Shown one piece after another: positions 18,611 to 25,277 of a stretch of 64,000 nucleotides of DNA. The DNA is from Jiangella alba. GTDB taxonomy: Bacteria > Actinomycetota > Actinomycetes > Jiangellales > Jiangellaceae. Below the pieces are notes generated by a model, which was not told the DNA's origin, did not search any database, and saw only the letters and a program-made list of their open reading frames with translations. Each line of letters opens with the position of its first letter. The stretch's first letter is position 1. The stretch spans positions 1,791,501 to 1,855,500 of the forward strand of contig NZ_FNUC01000003.1 of the NCBI RefSeq assembly GCF_900106035.1, in the 5' to 3' direction. Both the position numbers and the translations under genes were made by a program.

Positions 18611-20143
18611 TCAGTCGTCGTAGAGCGGGGACAGCAGCTCGTCGGCCCTTGCCTGGGCGTCGTCCAGCGCCTCGTCGACGTCCTTGTCGTTCTCGACGAC
18701 GTCCATGACCATGTCGACGAGGATCTCCGAGCCGTAGAGGTCGCTCACGTACGGCAGCTCCAGGTCCGACCACTGCGTCACCATGAGCGGGTAGGCCTGG
18801 CCGGAGTCGAGCATCTGGCGCTGCTGGTCGATCCAGAACCCCCAGTCGCGCACCTCCGGCAGCGCCCGGTACTCCGGGTCGTCGAACGTCGACGCGCGCA
18901 CCGGCAGCAGCTGGGTGGGGACGCTGCCGATCCAGCGCAGGTAGTTCTGCTGCTCGAAGAAGAACTCCAGGAAGTCCGCGGCCGCCTCGGCGTCGGGGGA
19001 GTCCTTGAACACGACCCACGGCTCGGCGTCGAGCTGGGTGATCCAGTCGTCGCCGGACGGCCCGACCGGCCGGTTCGGCGCGACCTTGATGTCCTCGCCC
19101 GGCACCAGCTCCGGCGCCTGGTCCTCGAACGTGTACGTGGCCCGGCCGAAGGAGAAGATCGTGGCGGCCTCGCCCAGCGCCAGCGAGCTGAGGCTGTCCG
19201 CGTACGTCTGCGACGACCACGCCGGCGAGAGCGCCCCGCTGTCGCGCAGCTCGACCCAGTACTCCAGCACCTCACGCATCTGCGGCGTGTCGATGGTGAC
19301 GTGCCCGTTCTCGTCGAACAGGTGCCCGCCGTTGGAGCCGAGCCAGAGGTACACCTCCTCGTTGACGTTGTGCGCGGCGTCGCCGGCCAGCATCAGCCCG
19401 TACGCGTCGTCGTTCGCCTCAGACACCGCCCGCCACTGCTCGACCGAGTCGTCCCACGTCTTCAGGTCCTCGGGGGTGCCGGCGCCGGGCGCGTTCGCGT
19501 ACAGGTCGGCGCGGTAGACGACGGAGTCGGTGCCCCACGCGTGCACCACCCCGTAGTCGTGGCCGTCGGGCAGCGCGAACATGTCGCGCAGCTGCGGCAG
19601 GTAGTCGTCGCCGAGCGAGTCGACCACGTCGTCCAGCGGCACCAGCAGGTCCTGCGAGTAGAGCGTGCGGACGAACATCGGCTCGACCTGGGTGATCTCC
19701 GGCAGGTCGCCCGCGGCCAGCGCCGCCTGGAACTTCACCTGCAGGTCGCCCCAGCCGACCGACTCCTGGTTGACGGTGACGCCCGGGTTCGCGGCCTCGT
19801 AGTCGGCGATGATCTCGTCCATCGCCGCGACCGTCGTCGGTGTCGACTCGGTGTGCCAGACGGTGATCTCGACCCGGCCGTCGGCCGCGGTGGAGTCGCC
19901 GCCGCAGCCGGCCAGCACCAGCGCCAGCGTCAGCGCCGCGACGGCAGCGGCGGCGGTTCGGGTTCTGGTGCGGGCGCGGCCTCGGGCCCGGGTGCTGGCC
20001 CGGGCTCCGGTCCGGGCTCGGGTCCGGGCTCGGGCCGTGGTCCGGGCGATGGCGCGGGTGCTGGCTCGGGCCGTGGCCCGGGCGATGGCGCGGGTGCTGG
20101 CTCGGGCCGTGGCCCGGGTGGTGCGTCGGCCCTTCTCGCGCAT
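18611..20143 (-). CDS. CUT1-type extracellular substrate-binding lipoprotein with Arg-rich N-terminal repeat
   Basis: From about residue 80 this 510-residue protein is a normal family 1 solute-binding lipoprotein. The hydrophobic stretch AAAAVAALTLALVLAGC ends in a lipobox (Cys80), followed by VEITVWHTES and a binding domain to the C-terminus. The preceding 63 residues are almost only Arg, Ala and Thr, with 21 Arg and a 12-residue unit ATARASTRAIAR repeated at 11-22 and 23-34. No Met, Val or Leu lies between residue 1 and the hydrophobic core. ATG at 20143 has AAGGGAGG 5-6 bp upstream and is therefore the likely start. It is the first gene of the operon, 45 bp from a paired LacI-type operator. 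An n-region this long is very unusual for a lipoprotein. Confidence 0.88.
   Translation of the reverse strand: MREKGRRTTRATARASTRAIARATARASTRAIARTTARARTRARTGARASTRARGRARTRTRTAAAAVAALTLALVLAGCGGDSTAADGRVEITVWHTESTPTTVAAMDEIIADYEAANPGVTVNQESVGWGDLQVKFQAALAAGDLPEITQVEPMFVRTLYSQDLLVPLDDVVDSLGDDYLPQLRDMFALPDGHDYGVVHAWGTDSVVYRADLYANAPGAGTPEDLKTWDDSVEQWRAVSEANDDAYGLMLAGDAAHNVNEEVYLWLGSNGGHLFDENGHVTIDTPQMREVLEYWVELRDSGALSPAWSSQTYADSLSSLALGEAATIFSFGRATYTFEDQAPELVPGEDIKVAPNRPVGPSGDDWITQLDAEPWVVFKDSPDAEAAADFLEFFFEQQNYLRWIGSVPTQLLPVRASTFDDPEYRALPEVRDWGFWIDQQRQMLDSGQAYPLMVTQWSDLELPYVSDLYGSEILVDMVMDVVENDKDVDEALDDAQARADELLSPLYDD
20029..20119. repeat. 36-bp tandem repeat inside the binding-lipoprotein gene
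   Basis: Two full 36-bp units (20029-20064 and 20065-20100) differ at one base and are followed by a 19-bp partial third (20101-20119). Each plus-strand unit begins CTCGGGCCGTGG and ends GCGCGGGTGCTGG. Upstream to about 19976 the sequence decays into shorter related CTCGGG/CCGGG blocks. The period is a multiple of 3, so copy number can change without breaking frame. It encodes the Arg/Ala/Thr-rich extension of the lipoprotein on the minus strand. Confidence 0.85.
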
Positions 20144-20187
20144 GTGGCCTCCCTTGGCGACATGTTGCGGCGTGGGTGGGGACGGAT

Positions 20188-20224
20188 GGAAACCGGTATC
20201 CGGAGATGATGGACACCGGTTTCC
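20188..20224. promoter_or_regulatory. Paired LacI-type operators
   Basis: Two 14-bp CG-centred near-palindromes, GGAAACCGGTATCC (20188-20201) and GGACACCGGTTTCC (20211-20224), are separated by 9 bp. Each is 6/7 symmetric and each is the reverse complement of the other at 13 of 14 positions. This is the form recognised by LacI-family dimers. They lie 45 bp upstream of the binding-protein ATG at the head of the operon whose last gene encodes a LacI regulator. Assignment to that regulator is inference. Confidence 0.75.
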
Positions 20225-20426
20225 GTCCTGTCAACACCTCGTCGCGTCATACCCAGGTCAGCGCGGCGAGCGCTTTCCCGTTCGGCTCCGCCGGGCCGGC
20301 ACGTGGCTCGGTGGATGGTTGGCGGTTCGGTGGTGTCCTGGCCCCACCAAACCGCCAGCCATCGCTCGGCCTGGGCGGATGCGGCCGCCGGCGTCCCGCG
20401 GCGCCCGGCCCGCGTACGGTGGGCGG

Positions 20427-21332
20427 GTGCGCCGCACCCTGCTGGGTTACGCCGTCGTCGCCACGGTGCTGGTGGTGGCGGGCGTCGTCGGGGTGCGGCT
20501 GGTGCTGGGGCCGCCGTCCGACCCGGCGCCGGCCGCGGTGGCGGGCGAGCCGGCGCCGCCGGTGACCGACGACCCGCTGGCGCGCATGGCCGTCGCGGGC
20601 GACACCGGGACCGGCGACGCGGCCGAGCGGGCCACCGTCGCGGAGATGGTGGCGCAGTCCGAGCGTGGCGGAGGCGGCTACGACGCGGTGCTGCTGCTGG
20701 GCGACCTCGTCTACGAGGACGGCGACGCCGAGCGGGTCGACGACGCCGTCACCGAGCCGTTCGCGCCGCTGCTCGACGACGGCGTGCCGCTGCTGCCGGT
20801 GCTCGGCAACCACGATTACGAGAGCGGCGAGCAGGCCCAGATCATGGCGGCGCTCGGCCGCGACGCCACCTGGTACGAGCAGCGGGTCGGGCCGGCGCGG
20901 GTGCTCGTCCTCGACACCGAGCGCACCGGCGACCCGGACCAGACGGCGTGGCTGGAGCAGCGGCTGGCGGCGCCGCAGCCGGCCGGCACATGGACCGTCG
21001 TCGCGCTGCACCGGCCGCCGTACTCGGCCGGGCAGCACGGCTCGGACCCGCGGGTGCGGGCCGACTGGGTGCCGCTGTTCGACGAGTACGACGTGCCGCT
21101 GGTGCTGGCCGGCCACGACCACGACTACCAGCGCTCGGACGTGCTGGACGGTGTCGTCTACGTGGTGTCGGGGGCGGGTGCGAAGCTGCGGCCGACCGGG
21201 CAGGCCGACTTCACCGCCGTCAGCTCGTCCACCCTGCACTACGTGGACCTGCTGGTCTACGCCGACCGCCTGGTCGGGCGGGCGATCGACCAGTCGGGCG
21301 CGCTGGTCGACGTGTTCACGGTGCCGCGGTAG
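20427..21332 (+). CDS. Membrane-anchored metallophosphoesterase (purple acid phosphatase-like)
   Basis: This 301-residue protein begins with one helix (LLGYAVVATVLVVAGVVGVRL, residues 4-24) that should anchor it outside the membrane. All metal-ligand motifs of calcineurin-like phosphoesterases are present: AVAGDTGTGD, LLGDLVY, LGNHDY, VALHRPPYS and LAGHDHDYQR. The last resembles the purple acid phosphatase GHxHxYxR motif. It would hydrolyse phosphate esters at the cell surface. The start is the GTG at 20427, because the longer open frame upstream runs through the operator region and the repeat of the neighbouring gene. Its 3' end overlaps the convergent multicopper oxidase gene by 17 bp. The divergent operon start shares the 283-bp upstream region. 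Confidence 0.88.
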   Translation: MRRTLLGYAVVATVLVVAGVVGVRLVLGPPSDPAPAAVAGEPAPPVTDDPLARMAVAGDTGTGDAAERATVAEMVAQSERGGGGYDAVLLLGDLVYEDGDAERVDDAVTEPFAPLLDDGVPLLPVLGNHDYESGEQAQIMAALGRDATWYEQRVGPARVLVLDTERTGDPDQTAWLEQRLAAPQPAGTWTVVALHRPPYSAGQHGSDPRVRADWVPLFDEYDVPLVLAGHDHDYQRSDVLDGVVYVVSGAGAKLRPTGQADFTAVSSSTLHYVDLLVYADRLVGRAIDQSGALVDVFTVPR

Positions 21333-22854
21333 CCGCCTCGTCGACGGTGAAGCCGAACATCATGCCGCTCTCGTGGTGCTCGGCGATGTGGCAGTGCGCC
21401 ATCCAGCGGCCCGGGTTGGTCACGTCGAACAGGAGGTCGACGGTCTCGCCGGTGCGGACCAGCACGGTGTCCTTCCACACCAGGTTCGGCTCGGTCGCGC
21501 CGTCGCGGGCGAGGACGAGGAACCGGCCGGCGCCGTGCAGGTGGAACGGGTGCTGCATCGGATGGTCCGACTCCAGCTCGTTGACCAGCCGGATCTTCAC
21601 CCGCTGGCCGGCGGTGAAGCGCCAGTCGGGCTCCTCGCCGGTAGCGGGGTCGACGATGCGCCAGGCGACGGTGGCGGAGGTCGAGGCGCGGTTCATCTCC
21701 ACCATCTCGTCCTCCCACTCGATGCCGTCCGCGGTCGCACTGGGGCCGTGGTGGCCGCCGTGGGCGTGGGCATGGTGGCCGCCGTGGTCGCCGTGGTCCA
21801 TGGCGAGCTCGGCGACGAACGACAGCACCTCGTCCGGCTCGGCCGCGAGCCACGGGTCCAGCCCGGCCCGCTCGGCGGCGAGGTCGGGCGCGCCGCCGAG
21901 GGCCTCGAACGCCGCGGTGAGGTCCGGTGTGGCCGGGGTGGCGCCGACCGTCACCGTCGCCAGCCGGTGCGTGCCGACGGGGGTGTGGTGCTCGAGCGCG
22001 TACGCGCCCGGCGCCGGGAACAGCACGTCGACGACGGTCCGCTCGGACGGTGCGACCACCACGCCGTCGACGAACTCGTCGTGCTCGACGCGGCCGGAGT
22101 CGCCGCCGACCAGCTTCATCCGCGCGCCCGGCACCCGCACGTCGAACGTCCGGGTGTTGGCGGTGTCGACCAGCCAGAACCGCACCACCTCGCCGGCGTT
22201 CGCCGTCAGCCCGGGAGCCGGGTCGCCGCCGGTGAGGTACACGTTGCCGAACCGGCCCATGGCCGCGTGCGTCGTCTCGGCCGGGCTGAACGGCGCGATG
22301 CGGCCGTCCTCGACCAGCAGGTCGTCCAGCGTCAGGACGACGTCGCGGTGCGCGGGCGGCCAGTAGTCGTCGTCGGCGGGGCGGACCAGGATGGTGCCGT
22401 AGAGGCCGAGCTCCTGCGTGTAGTCCTCGCGCAGGTGCGGGTGGTACCAGTACAGGCCGGGGTCGGGGAAGCGCAGCCGGTACGTGTGCCGCCCGCCGAC
22501 GGCGATCGGCGCCTGCGTGGCGCCCGGCACGCCGTCGCTGCTGTTGTCCAGGCGCAGGCCGTGCCAGTGCACCGTCGTCTCCAGGTCGCCCTCGTTCGCG
22601 ACGTCGACGGTGAGCTCGGTGTCCTGGCGGACGGTCAGCGCCGGGCCGGGGACCGAGCCGTTGTAGGCGAGCATGCGCACGGTGGCGCCGTCGAGCCGCT
22701 TCGCCACCGGGGCGATGGTCAGCGCGACGGTGGCGCCGTCGCCGGGCTCGAGCGTGGCGGGCGCGGTGGCCTCGGGCAGCCCGGCCGGGTCGGTCGGGAA
22801 CGGCGCCGCGGCGGGCGTGTGGTGGTGCGCGTGGTCGTGGCCGGGGTGCTCCAT
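21316..22854 (-). CDS. Multicopper oxidase, with His-rich loop
   Basis: This 512-residue protein has all four copper-ligand clusters: TTVHWHGL, YWYHPHLRED, HPMQHPFHLHG and WMAHCHIAEHHESGMM. The last supplies the T1 His-Cys-His and its axial Met. It oxidises a substrate such as Cu(I), a metal or a phenol while reducing oxygen to water. Two features stand out. The N-terminus is His-rich (MEHPGHDHAHHH) with no visible signal peptide, and a His/Gly loop near residues 355-375 (DHGDHGGHHAHAHGGHHG) lies between domains and could bind copper. ATG at 22854 gives the family-like N-terminus. The longer open frame upstream overlaps the toxin gene and is not supported. Confidence 0.88.
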   Translation of the reverse strand: MEHPGHDHAHHHTPAAAPFPTDPAGLPEATAPATLEPGDGATVALTIAPVAKRLDGATVRMLAYNGSVPGPALTVRQDTELTVDVANEGDLETTVHWHGLRLDNSSDGVPGATQAPIAVGGRHTYRLRFPDPGLYWYHPHLREDYTQELGLYGTILVRPADDDYWPPAHRDVVLTLDDLLVEDGRIAPFSPAETTHAAMGRFGNVYLTGGDPAPGLTANAGEVVRFWLVDTANTRTFDVRVPGARMKLVGGDSGRVEHDEFVDGVVVAPSERTVVDVLFPAPGAYALEHHTPVGTHRLATVTVGATPATPDLTAAFEALGGAPDLAAERAGLDPWLAAEPDEVLSFVAELAMDHGDHGGHHAHAHGGHHGPSATADGIEWEDEMVEMNRASTSATVAWRIVDPATGEEPDWRFTAGQRVKIRLVNELESDHPMQHPFHLHGAGRFLVLARDGATEPNLVWKDTVLVRTGETVDLLFDVTNPGRWMAHCHIAEHHESGMMFGFTVDEAATAAP

Positions 22855-22924
22855 ACCCCGACGATGCACCACCCGGTCACGGGGGTACAGAGCCGGGGTG
22901 CCCTCCCGGCCGGATGACACCTGC

Positions 22925-23167
22925 TCAGGACTCCAGCGCGATTCCTGCTCTGGGGAACCGTGGCACCGGTGCCCTGCGCACCGGGATGTCCGCCGTGACG
23001 CCTGGCACTGTGCCTCCGGCCTCAGGCCATCGGCTGATGTGGGAGATGGTGCTGTCGACGGCCGCGAGGAAGTCGGCACCCAACCCGTGGCGATGTCGCT
23101 CGTACCATCGGATCGCTCCTTCGAGCTCGGCCGATGCCTCGGGCTCGATCCGGGTCTTGCGGCTCAA
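22925..23167 (-). CDS. RelE/ParE-family toxin, apparently C-terminally shortened
   Basis: This 80-residue protein begins like RelE/ParE toxins. EPEASAELEGAIRWYERHRHGLGADFLAAVDSTI covers the usual helix pair, followed by WPEAGGTVPG and VRRAPVPRFP. Family members normally continue about 20 residues with a tyrosine/valine-rich strand and a basic tail after RFP. Here the chain ends in RAGIALES, and neither other reading frame downstream restores a family-like tail. It may be inactive or altered. Its start overlaps the antitoxin stop by 4 bp, the usual type II order. Toxins of this family cleave mRNA or poison gyrase. The activity of this copy is doubtful. Confidence 0.7.
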   Translation of the reverse strand: MSRKTRIEPEASAELEGAIRWYERHRHGLGADFLAAVDSTISHISRWPEAGGTVPGVTADIPVRRAPVPRFPRAGIALES

Positions 23168-23397
23168 CGGTCGCTGAGACGAGCGCGGACGGCGCCCCAG
23201 TCTTCGGCACTCGACTCACCTGCGAGCACGCGACGCGCTCGCCGTTCGATCTCGCGGGCCCAAGCTGCTTCGACGGACTGACGATCGGTGTCGCCGGACT
23301 CATCGAGGCTCGCCAACAGCTCGGCCGCGACGTCGGCGCGGTCGGTGCGGGGCAGCGCCAGCGCTGCGCGCAGCAGTTCTTCGGCTCGGCCCGTCAT
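23164..23397 (-). CDS. Putative addiction-module antitoxin
   Basis: This 77-residue acidic, helical protein resembles the addiction-module component family that pairs with RelE/ParE toxins. RAEELLRAALALPRTDRADVAAELLASLDES and VEAAWAREIERRARRVLAGE are typical, the second being the toxin-wrapping helix. It would bind the toxin and perhaps the operon promoter. It sits 66 bp downstream of the encapsulin gene and overlaps the toxin gene by 4 bp, so it might also be read from the encapsulin transcript. Family assignment is by pattern only. Confidence 0.7.
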   Translation of the reverse strand: MTGRAEELLRAALALPRTDRADVAAELLASLDESGDTDRQSVEAAWAREIERRARRVLAGESSAEDWGAVRARLSDR

Positions 23398-23463
23398 GAG
23401 ATCAGTCTAGGCACCATCCGGCATCACCCGCGCGGTCGAAAGGCCAGGCTGTGGACAACCGCG

Positions 23464-24264
23464 CTAGCTCTCCAGCGCCACGCCGGATTCGCCTGTCTGG
23501 ACGAGGAAGGTGAAGGCCTCCTCGAAGTACAGCGTCACCGAGTCGGCGTCGTGGGAGAGGTAGCCGATGGAGAGGTCCTGGGCGAGGTGCAGCTCGTAGT
23601 CGCCGCCGCGGGCCGAGAGCAGCAGGCCGCCGTCGATGGCGGGGGCGAAGACGATCTCGCCGTCGTGCAGGACGCGGGCGACGTGCTCGCGGATGGGGTA
23701 GCCGTGGTCGGTGGTCTCCTCGACCGCCGTGTACACGTCCGCCGACAGCAGCAGGCTGTACGGGCCGCCGACACCGGCGAGGCGCAGCGTGGTGAGGGCG
23801 TGCGCGGCGACGTCGGGGAGGTCGCGGACGTCGCCGGGCAGCGCGATGGGGGTGTTGGTGGTGCCGGCCACGATGCCCTCGATGCCGGCCGCCGCGAAGC
23901 CGGCCACGATGGCGCGGTCCTCGGCGTACGCGATCTGCTTCGCCGCGTCCTTCACCGGCTGCCAGTCGGCGTCCTTGGCGCCGCGTTCGACGTCGTCGAC
24001 GGCCTGGCGGTCGACGGTGAAGGGGACGCGCAGCTCGACGACCGGCTTCACCTCGCGGCTGCGCGCCAGCACGCCGTCGCCGGGTGCGTCGAGCGTGCGC
24101 AGGTGGCCGGTGCCGACCCCGTGCAGGACGTCGTCGCCCGGGCCGATGACGTCGACGACGCGACGGGCGGCGACGTACTGGACGAACGTGCGGCGCGCCT
24201 CGGCCTCGATGTCGGCCCAGGCGGCCGCCGAGACGGGCGCGAGTTCACGGTGCAGGTTGTTCAT
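23464..24264 (-). CDS. Encapsulin nanocompartment shell protein
   Basis: This 266-residue protein matches family 1 encapsulins (linocin M18-like, HK97 fold) in length and pattern. It opens with NNLHRELAPVSAAAWADIE, followed by RTFVQYVAARRVVDVIGPG (N-arm), then KPVVELRVPFTVDRQAVDDVERGAKDADW over two segments, and a C-terminal SIGYLSHDADSVTLYFEEAF. It self-assembles into an icosahedral protein shell in the cytoplasm that packages proteins carrying a short C-terminal targeting peptide. The DyP peroxidase gene directly upstream overlaps by 4 bp and carries such a peptide, so it is the cargo. The pair probably acts in oxidative stress. Confidence 0.93.
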   Translation of the reverse strand: MNNLHRELAPVSAAAWADIEAEARRTFVQYVAARRVVDVIGPGDDVLHGVGTGHLRTLDAPGDGVLARSREVKPVVELRVPFTVDRQAVDDVERGAKDADWQPVKDAAKQIAYAEDRAIVAGFAAAGIEGIVAGTTNTPIALPGDVRDLPDVAAHALTTLRLAGVGGPYSLLLSADVYTAVEETTDHGYPIREHVARVLHDGEIVFAPAIDGGLLLSARGGDYELHLAQDLSIGYLSHDADSVTLYFEEAFTFLVQTGESGVALES

Positions 24265-25256
24265 GAGGCGTCGCTCCTCCTGAGACTGCCGACGTTCAGG
24301 CTGCCGTCGGTCGCGGGCGTCGGGCTCGGTGGGTCGGCGAGGCCGTCGAGGGCATCGACCGTGGGGACGGCGAACAGGGCGCCGGTGACCGCGACGGAGA
24401 AGTCGAGGATGCGGTCGTGGTTGCCGGGCGGCCGGCCGACGAACATGTTGACCAGCATCTCCTCGATGACGTCGGGGTGCGCGGCGTAGCCGATGAAGTA
24501 GGTGCCGAACTCGCCCGTGCCGGCCCGCCCGAACGGCATGTTGTCGCGCAGGATCTCGCGCTCCTCGCCGTCGTCGTCGGTGATGGTGGTGAGCGCGACG
24601 TGCGAGTTCGCCGGCTGCTCGGCGTCGGACAGCTCGACGTCGGAGAGCTTGCGGCGGCCGATGACCCGTTCCTGCTCCTCGACCGGCAGCGCGTTCCAGG
24701 CGTCCATGTCGTGCACGTACTTCTGTACGACGACGTAGCTGCCGCCCTCGAACCCCGGCTCGTCGGAGAGGACGGCGGCAGCGGCGGCCGCGCCGGTCGG
24801 GTTCTCCGTCCCGTCGACGAAGCCGAGGAGGTCACGCTGGTCGAAGTACCGGAACCCGTGCACCTCGTCGACGACGGTGGCCGCGCCGGCCAGCCGCCCG
24901 GTGATCAGCGTCGCCAGCTCGAAGCAGAGGTCCATGCGCCGGGCGCGCAGGTGGAACAGCAGGTCGCCGGGGGTGGCGGGCGCGGTGTGCGTGCGTCCGG
25001 CGATCTCCTGGAACGGGTGCAGCCCGGACGGCGGGTCGCCGCCGATCACCCGCGGCCAGGCGGCGGCCCCGATGCCGGCGACGCAGGTCAGGCCGTCGCC
25101 GGGGCCGCGGAAGCCGACGGCGCGGGTCAGTCCGGACAGGTCGGCCAGCAGGTCGCGGGCGGTGTCCTCGCCGCCGTCGTCGACCGTGACGACGAGGAAG
25201 ATCGCGGCCTCGGTCAACAGGCCCAGCACGTCCTGCGGCGTCGCGGCGTCGGTCAC
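24261..25256 (-). CDS. Dye-decolorizing peroxidase, encapsulin cargo
   Basis: This 331-residue haem peroxidase of the DyP family shows the GxxDG motif as FVDGTENP (near residue 149) and the region TYFIGYAAHPDVIEEM (near 249) that carries the proximal haem His. It oxidises substrates with hydrogen peroxide. The last 15 residues, DGSLNVGSLRRSDAS, match the targeting peptide that loads DyP cargo into encapsulin shells. They follow a Pro/Thr-rich linker. No signal peptide is present, which fits encapsulation in the cytosol. The gene is followed by encapsulin with an ATGA overlap, so both are made from one message. Confidence 0.94.
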   Translation of the reverse strand: MTDAATPQDVLGLLTEAAIFLVVTVDDGGEDTARDLLADLSGLTRAVGFRGPGDGLTCVAGIGAAAWPRVIGGDPPSGLHPFQEIAGRTHTAPATPGDLLFHLRARRMDLCFELATLITGRLAGAATVVDEVHGFRYFDQRDLLGFVDGTENPTGAAAAAAVLSDEPGFEGGSYVVVQKYVHDMDAWNALPVEEQERVIGRRKLSDVELSDAEQPANSHVALTTITDDDGEEREILRDNMPFGRAGTGEFGTYFIGYAAHPDVIEEMLVNMFVGRPPGNHDRILDFSVAVTGALFAVPTVDALDGLADPPSPTPATDGSLNVGSLRRSDAS

Positions 25257-25277
25257 CGTCGCATTATCGCCCTCCGC

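Noticed and set aside
20029..20119. CRISPR-like array
   Set aside because: Units are contiguous without unique spacers and lie in a coding sequence.
18494..20209. Plus-strand frame with Gly/Ser/Pro repeats at 19976-20119
   Set aside because: It is the reverse reading of the tandem repeat. The minus strand has a ribosome site, lipobox and binding domain.
22855..23079. Extended N-terminus for the multicopper oxidase
   Set aside because: It would run through the toxin gene and has no family similarity; ATG 22854 fits better.
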